Origin: Chryseomicrobium palamuruense
GTDB lineage: Bacteria > Bacillota > Bacilli > Bacillales_A > Planococcaceae
Length of the DNA: 6,068 nucleotides
Reading direction: 5' to 3'
Assembly (NCBI RefSeq): GCF_042649045.1
Contig: NZ_JBHSEF010000030.1
Coordinates: forward strand, 1 to 6,068
A program made the translations under genes and the position numbers. A model generated the notes under the pieces. It saw only the letters and a list, made by a program, of their open reading frames with translations. It was not told where the DNA came from and did no database searches. This document shows positions 1-4,692 of this stretch, piece after piece. Within the stretch, counting starts at the first letter, position 1. Every line of letters begins with the position of its first letter.

Positions 1-569
1 ATCACAAAAGCGACAGCAGATGGGGACGCAAGTCCCTTCTTGATGACCGGTTTTGGCATCTCTGCTTTTTTGATCGGCGTCTTGATCGCATGTGTCTCAC
101 AATGGCGACAGCTGTAGATGTGCTGGACATGTTCGACCACTGTCACCTGCGCAGGGATGATCTTCAGTTCCTTGCGGACCTGTGTGCTCATCTCATGCAT
201 CGAATGATCGCATTCTGAACAGACCTTCTCTGAATCAGAGAGGTCATAGTGGATCGTCTCGACAGGCAGGTCGTTCAGTCTGTCTGTTCGTCCGATCTTC
301 TTTTTGCGTGTGTAACTGATCGTCTCAAGAGTCGGCTCTGCAAGAAGCACAGCTGAAGACACTTCGGCCTCATTGAACAATTGCAGTTCCAGTTGGTCTT
401 TGTCTGTCTTCTCGCTCGAAGTGCCAAAGCGTTTCGCCTGAAGCAACGCAAACTGTTGCTTGTAATATTCCATCTTGGCCTCAAGCTCTTTGTTTCGCTG
501 TTCGAGCTGTGCGTTCTTCTTCTCGAGCTCTTCAATTGTAAGTCGTGTTTTCTCGTCCTGTTTTCTCAT
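1..569 (-). CDS. tnpC: IS66-family transposase TnpC, N-terminal part (3' end outside window)
   Basis: This is the catalytic (DDE) subunit of an IS66 element; only the first 189 codons are in the window, about one third of the usual ~500 residues, so the catalytic domain is not visible. It starts at ATG 569-567. Residues about 8-45 are Glu/Lys/Leu/Gln-rich and look like the leucine-zipper coiled coil usual at this position. RFGTSSEK follows at 47-54, a strongly conserved IS66 motif. A zinc-finger region has CxxC pairs at C117/C120 and C154/C157. No stop interrupts the frame. The gene begins 40 bp after the tnpB stop without a clear Shine-Dalgarno sequence, and no better in-frame start exists before a stop at 615-617, so translation may depend on coupling to tnpB. 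Product identity is secure. Confidence 0.93.
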   Translation of the reverse strand, partial: MRKQDEKTRLTIEELEKKNAQLEQRNKELEAKMEYYKQQFALLQAKRFGTSSEKTDKDQLELQLFNEAEVSSAVLLAEPTLETISYTRKKKIGRTDRLNDLPVETIHYDLSDSEKVCSECDHSMHEMSTQVRKELKIIPAQVTVVEHVQHIYSCRHCETHAIKTPIKKAEMPKPVIKKGLASPSAVAFV

Positions 570-609
570 AGGGATAAGAATAGCATAAAACCATCCGGTG
601 AAACAGATG

Positions 610-966
610 TCAAATCACTTTTTTAGCAGCAACTGAAGGATGTGCATCACGTTGGTCAAGCGGCAATCCATCTAGCAACCAGTTCAGCTGACGGCTTGAG
701 ATGGATAGGGGCTGGACAGACCCGAGGTCTGGCCAATCGAACAGTCCTTTCTCCAGTCTACGATAATAGAGCCAGAAACCGTTATGATCCCAAAATAAGA
801 TCTTCAGTTTATCCTTCTTTCGGTTACAGAAGACGAACAAAGCCTTTGAAAATGGATCTAGCTGAAAAAGTTCCTGGACGATGACAGCGAGGCCATCAAT
901 CGATTTGCGAAGATCCGTTGGACCCGCCGCGAGATAGACGCGCTCGACAGCGCGACCATTCATCAT
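610..966 (-). CDS. tnpB: IS66-family accessory protein TnpB (IS66 Orf2)
   Basis: This 118-residue protein has the family's usual length. It carries the signature near the N-terminus (YLAAGPTDLRKSIDGL, about 11-26), and the stretch LFVFCNRKKDKLKILFWDHN (about 43-62) followed by GFWLYYRRLEKG is diagnostic of IS66 TnpB. It is required for transposition in studied IS66 elements, but its biochemical role is not settled. Its ATG (966-964) overlaps the tnpA stop codon as ATGA, implying translational coupling. A second ATG follows directly (963-961), so the start could be one codon later. It is intact and full length. Confidence 0.93.
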   Translation of the reverse strand: MMNGRAVERVYLAAGPTDLRKSIDGLAVIVQELFQLDPFSKALFVFCNRKKDKLKILFWDHNGFWLYYRRLEKGLFDWPDLGSVQPLSISSRQLNWLLDGLPLDQRDAHPSVAAKKVI

Positions 967-1268
967 ACCAAGCGCAGCGTCCGGATTACTTGGAGCAGAA
1001 GTGTCTCATCGTAGCCACTCGTCACCTCGATATCAACTTGGTTTATTCTCAAAGAAATTGAGTTTTCTTTTGGTTCTTCGATGACACAGGAGACCCAATC
1101 GGTCTCCTGACTCGAGTCTCGATTGATCGGGGACTGTTTTCTCAGCCAATACTTCATAGTGTGCACTGAGACTTCTTCAGTCTCGCACCATTCAACTAGT
1201 GACAAACCACTTGCGCGATATTCTTCAATCTTCGCCAACCAATACGCTTCTTTCTCTTTTCTTTTCAA
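963..1268 (-). CDS. tnpA: IS66-family TnpA (helix-turn-helix DNA-binding protein, IS66 Orf1)
   Basis: This 101-residue protein is the first gene of the IS66 operon. Residues about 10-45 (AKIEEYRASGLSLVEWCE, then VSVHTMKYWLRKQ) form a helix-turn-helix of the transposase-8/IS66 OrfA kind, thought to recognise the element's DNA. The C-terminal half resembles the short beta/helical tail of the family (ISLRINQVDIEV, then LLQVIRTLRLV). The start is TTG at 1268-1266, chosen because GGGAGG lies 8 nt upstream and no in-frame ATG is near. The stop overlaps tnpB by 4 bp. The ribosome binding site lies in a hairpin followed by six T's (1271-1301), which suggests control of expression. Confidence 0.9.
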   Translation of the reverse strand: MKRKEKEAYWLAKIEEYRASGLSLVEWCETEEVSVHTMKYWLRKQSPINRDSSQETDWVSCVIEEPKENSISLRINQVDIEVTSGYDETLLLQVIRTLRLV

Positions 1269-1270
1269 AG

Positions 1271-1301
1271 AAAAAACCTCCCAAATTTCATTTGTGGGAG
1301 G
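1271..1301 (-). promoter_or_regulatory. RBS-sequestering / terminator-like hairpin in tnpA leader
   Basis: On the minus strand CCTCCC-ACAAAT, loop GAA, ATTT-GGGAGG (1301-1277, one bulge) is followed at once by TTTTTT (1276-1271). The 3' arm is the tnpA Shine-Dalgarno itself. The structure therefore has the form of an intrinsic terminator, and it also masks the RBS in any transcript starting upstream of it. Inference: it would damp tnpA expression from host readthrough transcription, as described for some other IS elements. Confidence 0.6.
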
Positions 1302-1324
1302 AGTATCTCATGATTCTTCTTCTA

Positions 1325-2839
1325 TTAAAATGTGTGCACTATTTGACGCTTACTTTCAAACAACTTGTCATAATGTGTTGATCCTCTTGATGCCGGTGGC
1401 ATAGGAGGGATTGAGTCTCTTCTGATATCAAGGCTCACGCGGTCGCTCCGTCCATTGATGAGCTGGTAGAAGACCTGTTTAATCGATTCTGCAGAAGGAT
1501 GCCCGTGCGTCGATGCGATCTTCAGAGATTCTGTTGCCACCGAAAAATCATGTTGTTTCAAGAGGACTGAAAGAAGTCTCAATGCTTCCTGCTTTTCAGG
1601 TACGGTGCAGCTGTCTATGTATTCTTTCCAATTGACGGGCAGTTGTTCAAAGAAATCCGTGTATTTGATTGCCATTGGCCGTTTGGCCATCAGCTCAAGA
1701 TATGGTTGCCATTTCATCGACTTCTTATCCTCACCATACAGGCGTGCATGAGTAATGATTGATTCATGTTCTGCCGTCATGATCTCGATCGTGCCATATG
1801 ATATCTTTGCCAAAATAGTACTTTTGGCAAAGCGAGGAGATGTGGAATACTGACGTCCATCTATTTTGACGAGTCCATACTTATCTGGACGACACTCTTC
1901 ATAACGCACGCATTCAAAGGATTTCTCAGGTAACTGAAGGAGTGCTTTTCTATCTTCCTCAAACAGTTCGGATAAAAGCTCATCTTTTTGATAGTGCTTG
2001 CGATTCCTGTCTTCTTCAGCTGCAGTCCAGAAGGTCTCGTTCAAACGCTCAAGATCTGCCACATGTATCTCTGGCAATAAAAAGTTGTTACGTATGTATT
2101 TGACCATGGCTTCAACGTGACCTTTTTCATTCCCACTACCTGGATTACAGAATTCAGTGGAAAAACCATAGTGTAGGACGAATCGTTCGAACTCGTCAGT
2201 CAATAATCGCTCACCATAAGGAAGTACCTTTTTGACGGCTGGACTCAAGTTATCGAAGCGAATTGTCTTAGGGACACCACCTAGATGGTGAAAGATTCGC
2301 TTTAAGCCTTCTAGGAAACACTCTCGGTTCTGCGACTGGAATACTTGAAAATAGAATGTGTTGCTGAAGGGGAACGAGAGTACCAAGTAGGAAAGGTCGA
2401 TAGACCTGCCCCTATATACAAACGGTGCTTCTCCAAAATCTACTTGTGCTGTCCCTGGCATGCTTTCAAGTGGTAACGCAGCCTCTGTAGAATGTCCCAT
2501 CTGTTGTTTCTTTTTTCGTACATATTCACGTATGGAACGATAAGATCCCTCGTATCCATGATCCTTCACCAACACGTCGAACATTCTTTTGGCAGTACGA
2601 CGGAACTTCTTTTTCTTAGTCGCATCTTCCTCCAACCACTTATCGATTATGGGTCTAGCTTTTCCCATAACCCTTGGCTTTCGAGTAGTCTTTAGACGCT
2701 CTTCGCTCCAGTCTTCCATGTCTGCATATTTTTTGACGGTTCTCTCATCATGGTTCATCTGTCTTGCTACTTCTGCATATTTTCTACCTTTTTGATTTAC
2801 TTCTTGTCTGATATACTTGATGTCAGTCACTGTTAGCAC
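1325..2839 (-). CDS. istA: IS21-family transposase IstA, 3' end replaced by IS66 sequence
   Basis: IstA is the DDE transposase that works with the AAA+ helper IstB. From the chosen start it has 504 residues. An N-terminal helix-turn-helix lies at about 20-39 (KYAEVARQMNHDERTVKKYA). The integrase-like core has candidate catalytic residues D134 (AQVDFGEA), D196 (IRFDNLSP) and E243 (NEKGHVEAM). The start is GTG 2839-2837, giving MLTVTDIKYIR, because GGGAGG lies 8 nt upstream and family members begin this way; the open frame continues upstream to 2962, but those 41 codons cover the terminal repeat and look non-coding. The last nine codons (SKRQIVHTF) and the stop lie inside the IS66 terminus. Probably only a few native residues are lost, but istB is displaced. 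Confidence 0.9.
   Translation of the reverse strand: MLTVTDIKYIRQEVNQKGRKYAEVARQMNHDERTVKKYADMEDWSEERLKTTRKPRVMGKARPIIDKWLEEDATKKKKFRRTAKRMFDVLVKDHGYEGSYRSIREYVRKKKQQMGHSTEAALPLESMPGTAQVDFGEAPFVYRGRSIDLSYLVLSFPFSNTFYFQVFQSQNRECFLEGLKRIFHHLGGVPKTIRFDNLSPAVKKVLPYGERLLTDEFERFVLHYGFSTEFCNPGSGNEKGHVEAMVKYIRNNFLLPEIHVADLERLNETFWTAAEEDRNRKHYQKDELLSELFEEDRKALLQLPEKSFECVRYEECRPDKYGLVKIDGRQYSTSPRFAKSTILAKISYGTIEIMTAEHESIITHARLYGEDKKSMKWQPYLELMAKRPMAIKYTDFFEQLPVNWKEYIDSCTVPEKQEALRLLSVLLKQHDFSVATESLKIASTHGHPSAESIKQVFYQLINGRSDRVSLDIRRDSIPPMPPASRGSTHYDKLFESKRQIVHTF
1331..1353 (-). repeat. IS66 terminal inverted repeat (istA-side end)
   Basis: Read on the minus strand this begins GTAAGCGTCAAATAGTGCAC, typical of an IS66 tip. 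The boundary at 1353 coincides with the point where IstA-like coding sequence gives way to IS66 sequence. The inner limit of the repeat is approximate because the partner repeat is outside the window. Confidence 0.75.
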
Positions 2840-2847
2840 TCCCTGTA

Positions 2848-2853
2848 CCTCCC
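2848..2853 (-). promoter_or_regulatory. Ribosome binding site deciding the istA start
   Basis: GGGAGG on the minus strand stands 8 nt before the GTG at 2839. No comparable site precedes the ATG at 2962, which falls close to the IS terminus. This supports the shorter, 504-residue IstA. Confidence 0.75.
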
Positions 2854-2926
2854 TGAATATTGTTAGCCCAATATCAGAGAGTTTAATTGTATGGAGAGAT
2901 GCTGACAAGTGGCTTTTCTTTTTTTT

Positions 2927-2946
2927 GCAGCCTCTTACGAGGCTGC
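2927..2946. promoter_or_regulatory. Perfect 8-bp hairpin between IS21 end and istA
   Basis: GCAGCCTC, loop TTAC, GAGGCTGC is a perfect stem with a tetraloop, lying just inside the IS21 terminal repeat and about 90 bp before the istA start. On the minus strand it is followed by a run of A, not T, so it is not an intrinsic terminator for transcripts entering istA; on the plus strand there is no T-tract after it either. It could be a binding site or a transcript structure affecting readthrough, but its function is not visible. Confidence 0.5.
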
Positions 2947-2951
2947 ATAAA

Positions 2952-2990
2952 TTAACTGCCAAACACTACATTTTTATACTGCCATAAACA
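2952..2990 (-). repeat. IS21 terminal repeat, istA-proximal end (copy A)
   Basis: This 39-bp terminus begins TGTTTATGGCAGT on the minus strand and contains two TGGCAGT boxes 23 bp apart, matching the multiple-terminal-repeat design of IS21 ends. It matches the terminus at 3201-3239 at 30 of 39 positions, in the same orientation, and the terminus at 2993-3031 at 24 of 39, in inverted orientation. Confidence 0.72.
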
Positions 2991-2992
2991 GT

Positions 2993-3031
2993 TGTATTTG
3001 GCAGTTAACTTTTGCATGAAATGGCAATTAA
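2993..3031 (+). repeat. IS21-like terminal repeat (copy C)
   Basis: It begins TGTATTTGGCAGTTAA on the plus strand, with a second TGGCAATTAA box 23 bp further in. It is inverted relative to copies A and B and starts 2 bp after copy A ends, so it probably represents the opposite type of IS21 end. Confidence 0.6.
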
Positions 3032-3071
3032 GAAAACTCTCCTAATCGTATTTTTATACATTCCTGTTGAC

Positions 3072-3171
3072 GCTTTACACTGAGCCTCCGTGGTCATGAA
3101 ACCAGGCAAGAGAGCAACCAATATGCTTGCTTGGCATAGCTAGCCTATCATGACCACTCTCAGTATAAAGC
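3072..3171. repeat. ~100-nt imperfect palindrome inside the mini-element
   Basis: The outer arms GCTTTACACTGAG (3072-3084) and CTCAGTATAAAGC (3159-3171) pair at 12 of 13 positions. Next, GTGGTCATGA (3090-3099) pairs perfectly with TCATGACCAC (3148-3157). An inner hairpin is formed by CCAGGCAAG (3102-3110) and CTTGCTTGG (3126-3134). Transcribed, this would be a long stable rod with an asymmetric bulge; as DNA it could extrude a cruciform. No T-tract follows on the plus strand. Function unknown. Confidence 0.6.
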
Positions 3172-3200
3172 TAGTTTTATTCACAAGATATTGCATAACT

Positions 3201-3239
3201 TTAATTGCCAATAACTACATTTCTTAAATGCCACTAACA
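3201..3239 (-). repeat. IS21-like terminal repeat (copy B)
   Basis: On the minus strand it starts TGTTAGTGGCATTTAA and has a second TGGCAATTAA box, 23 bp in. It matches the istA-proximal IS21 end at 30 of 39 positions and lies in the same orientation. The similarity continues a further ~10 bp inward (TTATGCA in both). Confidence 0.62.
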
Positions 3240-3344
3240 AATCTGAGGAAAGGGATGGAGAAAGTTCAGATGATGGGATTGAGAACAGAAGGCCCCCCTG
3301 GAGAGATGGAGTGTCTCCGGTTTTCAACCTCGCACACGCGAATA
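3240..3344. other. Spacer with no recognised gene
   Basis: About 105 bp lie between the mini-element and the GTGCAC repeat region. A plus-strand frame runs through it, but without a convincing ribosome binding site or recognisable protein. A weak 7-bp stem (3298-3320) followed by four T's is present but is not convincing as a terminator. Nothing else is evident. Confidence 0.4.
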
Positions 3345-3498
3345 GATTCCAGAATTCCCCTTTTAGGTACCTGTGCACCAAACTATTCTGTAAATTCACT
3401 ACAATTCTATAATTATGTGAGATAAAGCCTCTTATATCAAGCTCCTCTTTTTTTATGCAAATTGTGTTGAATTGTTCCGTGCACAGGTACCGTTTTTT
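3345..3498. repeat. Direct repeat unit 1 (GTGCAC family), with inverted ends
   Basis: This ~150-bp unit recurs at 5841-5996 beyond the two c-di-GMP genes. The right parts (3452-3498 and 5950-5996) differ at one of 47 positions; the left parts also align without gross rearrangement (AATTCCCCTTTT and CTGTGCACCAAAC in both). Within the unit GGTACCTGTGCAC (3366-3378) is inverted as GTGCACAGGTACC (3479-3491), so it is also a MITE-like element with terminal inverted repeats. No gene is recognised in it. Reading frames through it on either strand are repeats translated, not credible proteins. Confidence 0.75.
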
Positions 3499-3601
3499 AA
3501 TGCAAATTGTGTTGAATTGTCTAGTGCACAGGTATCGATTTTCCAATTGTGTTGAATTGTCTAGTGCACAGGTATCGATTTTATGCAGAGCACGGGTACC
3601 G
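3448..3601. repeat. Tandem repeat array, core GTGCACAGGTA(C/T)CG
   Basis: Four head-to-tail units: 3448-3492 (45 bp), 3493-3537 (45 bp), 3538-3577 (40 bp) and a shortened, diverged 3578-3601. Units 2 and 3 share an identical 38-bp stretch (3505-3542 and 3545-3582). The array repeats the right end of the flanking direct-repeat element. Units are joined directly, with no unique spacers, so this is not a CRISPR array. It may be slipped-strand or unequal-crossover expansion of a repeat end. Confidence 0.8.
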
Positions 3602-3653
3602 ATTAGAAAATATTTATTCGAATTCATACATCGCTAGATTATATCGTTTTAAC

Positions 3654-3684
3654 TTTACAATTTTTTAACACAACGAAACATAAT
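3654..3684 (+). promoter_or_regulatory. Possible promoter for the c-di-GMP gene pair
   Basis: TTTACA (3654-3659) and CATAAT (3679-3684) are separated by 19 bp in a very AT-rich stretch about 50 bp before the EAL gene. The spacing is longer than ideal. TATACT (3692-3697) is an alternative -10 but lacks a well-spaced -35. This is a pattern match only. Confidence 0.3.
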
Positions 3685-3720
3685 AGGAGAGTATACTAGA
3701 ATAGTACTAAAGTAAGATTG

Positions 3721-3726
3721 AAGGAG
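3721..3726 (+). promoter_or_regulatory. Ribosome binding site of the EAL gene
   Basis: AAGGAG stands 5 nt before ATG 3732, a normal Gram-positive arrangement that fixes the start. Confidence 0.75.
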
Positions 3727-3731
3727 TTCAA

Positions 3732-4613
3732 ATGAAAACTAATCAAGTAACAATATTATTGAAGTACTTTAAGTTTTTACATAAGCACCGTCAATTTCTC
3801 AACCAGGAGTTCTTAAAAAGTGAGGAATTTAAAGGGTTAATTCAAAAGCAAAAAATAACCACTGTATTTCAACCTATTATGTCCTTAACAGAAAATGAAA
3901 CTCTAGGATTTGAGATATTAAATCGACCAGAACCTACGGGCTATTTTCCTACGACTGATAAATTTTATGACTATGCTGGACAAAGTCATACGGTTTTCAT
4001 GGTAGAAGCTTTCTTACGGGAACTTTCACTTGCAAGATATTCTGAACAAGCGAAACATACGCAAGATCATAAAGATCAATTAGTATTCCTAAATATTCAG
4101 CCTCAAGTGTTAGCAGATTCCGCTTATCGAAGTGGCAAGACATTGGAGCTTTTAAAAAAATTCAATCTTTCACCCACTCAAATTGTCCTGGAGTTAACGG
4201 AAAAAGAGTCTGTTCATGATTATAATGGATTTGAAAAGATTATAGAGAATTATCGTCAGCAAGGATTTAGAGTGGCAGTTGACGATGCAGGTACCGGATA
4301 CAATAGCCTAAAGACGCTCGTATATTTAAAACCAGAATTTATCAAGATTGATAAATCGCTAATTAGAAACATTCATAGTAACCGTGAGCAACAGCATCTC
4401 GTGGAGTTGTTGTTGGAATTTGCAGCGCAATCAAAAACCAATGTCATTGCAGAGGGAATTGAGACTTTGTCAGAGTTAAGATTCTTACAACGGTTAGGTG
4501 TCTCCTATGGACAAGGCTATGCCTTAGGAAAACCAAACAAAGTGTTATGTAATGGGCAATTACCAGCTACATCTACTATCACTACTTCTTCTTTTCATCG
4601 AGCTATTTTATAG
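3732..4613 (+). CDS. EAL-domain cyclic-di-GMP phosphodiesterase
   Basis: This 293-residue cytoplasmic protein has no signal peptide or membrane segment: a ~40-residue N-terminal helix-prone segment is followed by a single EAL domain (about 42-275). EAL domains hydrolyse c-di-GMP to pGpG. The signature positions are present: E61-I-L-N-R65 (EALxR motif), N121 (FLNIQP), E154 and E157 (LELTE), D184-D185 (DDAGTGYNSL, loop 6), K205 (FIKID), E241 and E244 (AEGIE) and Q261 (GQGYALGKP). By sequence it should therefore be catalytically competent. Loop 6 has A where F is common, a tolerable change. There is no recognisable sensory domain. It is followed 79 bp later by a GGDEF-type gene on the same strand, probably co-transcribed, and it lies between two ~150-bp direct repeats. 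Base composition is clearly more AT-rich than the IS genes to the left. Confidence 0.9.
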   Translation: MKTNQVTILLKYFKFLHKHRQFLNQEFLKSEEFKGLIQKQKITTVFQPIMSLTENETLGFEILNRPEPTGYFPTTDKFYDYAGQSHTVFMVEAFLRELSLARYSEQAKHTQDHKDQLVFLNIQPQVLADSAYRSGKTLELLKKFNLSPTQIVLELTEKESVHDYNGFEKIIENYRQQGFRVAVDDAGTGYNSLKTLVYLKPEFIKIDKSLIRNIHSNREQQHLVELLLEFAAQSKTNVIAEGIETLSELRFLQRLGVSYGQGYALGKPNKVLCNGQLPATSTITTSSFHRAIL

Positions 4614-4684
4614 AAGATTATTAAGACAGATTCATTTCTCAAAAGTTTTATTCATTTAAATAGGTTGTGATACTGTACAAATAT

Positions 4685-4689
4685 GGAGG
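4685..4689 (+). promoter_or_regulatory. RBS of the CBS-GGDEF gene; leaves the start ambiguous
   Basis: GGAGG lies only 3 nt before ATG 4693 but 9 nt before the in-frame GTG at 4699. The spacing favours GTG 4699 (protein two residues shorter), while codon preference favours ATG. Both give the same protein otherwise. Confidence 0.55.
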
Positions 4690-4692
4690 AAT

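Larger units (their letters stand above)
1..1353 (-). mobile_element. IS66-family insertion sequence, partial (continues past left edge)
   Basis: Three genes in the canonical IS66 order tnpA-tnpB-tnpC read leftwards. The element's terminus is recognisable on the minus strand as GTAAGCGTCAAATAG starting at 1353; IS66-family ends characteristically begin GTAAGCG. Immediately outside 1353 the sequence is IS21 istA coding sequence, so this IS is inserted inside another element. IS66 elements normally make an 8-bp target duplication; the candidate on this side is tttcaaac (1354-1361). The matching copy and the second inverted repeat lie left of the window and cannot be checked. All three genes are open, so the element may be functional. 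Confidence 0.88.
1354..2990 (-). mobile_element. IS21-family insertion sequence, interrupted by IS66
   Basis: This segment holds istA plus the istA-proximal terminus. The end is placed at 2990 because the minus strand starts TGTTTATGGCAGTATAAAAA there. IS21 ends have a TG...CA tip and repeated terminal motifs, and here TGGCAGT recurs 23 bp further in. istB and the opposite end are absent; they are expected beyond the IS66 element, left of the window. Because IS66 separates istA from istB and breaks the last codons of istA, this copy is unlikely to be fully functional alone. Confidence 0.82.
2993..3239. mobile_element. 247-bp IS21-like mini-element (non-coding, TG...CA ends)
   Basis: This segment is bounded by two 39-bp inverted termini (2993-3031 and 3201-3239) that match each other at 26 of 39 positions and share two TGGCA boxes with the IS21 end next door. 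No reading frame of note fits inside; the interior is dominated by a long imperfect palindrome. It is best read as an internally deleted or MITE-like IS21 relative that could be moved in trans. It sits only 2 bp (gt, 2991-2992) from the neighbouring IS21 end. Alternative: accumulated IS21 end remnants from repeated insertions. No target duplication could be confirmed. Confidence 0.55.

Noticed and set aside
275..535. Open frame of 86 codons on the minus strand and overlapping plus-strand frames at 381-626
   Set aside because: They lie in other frames of tnpC, whose product is clearly recognisable across this interval; their Arg/Ser/Cys-rich or Leu-rich translations resemble nothing.
2840..2962. 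41-codon N-terminal extension of IstA from ATG 2962
   Set aside because: It overlaps the IS terminal repeat and hairpin, has no RBS, and an ideally spaced GGGAGG marks GTG 2839.
3298..3324. Plus-strand intrinsic terminator (7-bp stem and four T's)
   Set aside because: Short stem with a G-T pair, a 9-nt loop and a short T-tract, and no plus-strand gene upstream to terminate.
3228..3425. 65-codon plus-strand frame before the repeat array
   Set aside because: No convincing RBS, starts inside an IS21-like terminus and ends inside the repeat element; no recognisable protein.
3448..3601. CRISPR array
   Set aside because: Units abut with no unique spacers, lengths vary (45, 45, 40, 24 bp), and no cas genes are present.
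3181..3627. 148-codon minus-strand frame across the repeat region, with a repeated RYLCT(R/E)QFNTICIKK peptide
   Set aside because: It is the translation of the tandem GTGCAC repeats plus the mini-element end, with no convincing RBS; the peptide periodicity simply mirrors the 45-bp DNA period, which is a multiple of three.
3602..3731. c-di-GMP riboswitch in the leader of the EAL gene
   Set aside because: Looked for because of the gene content; the leader is very AT-rich with no paired helices or conserved GEMM-like core visible.
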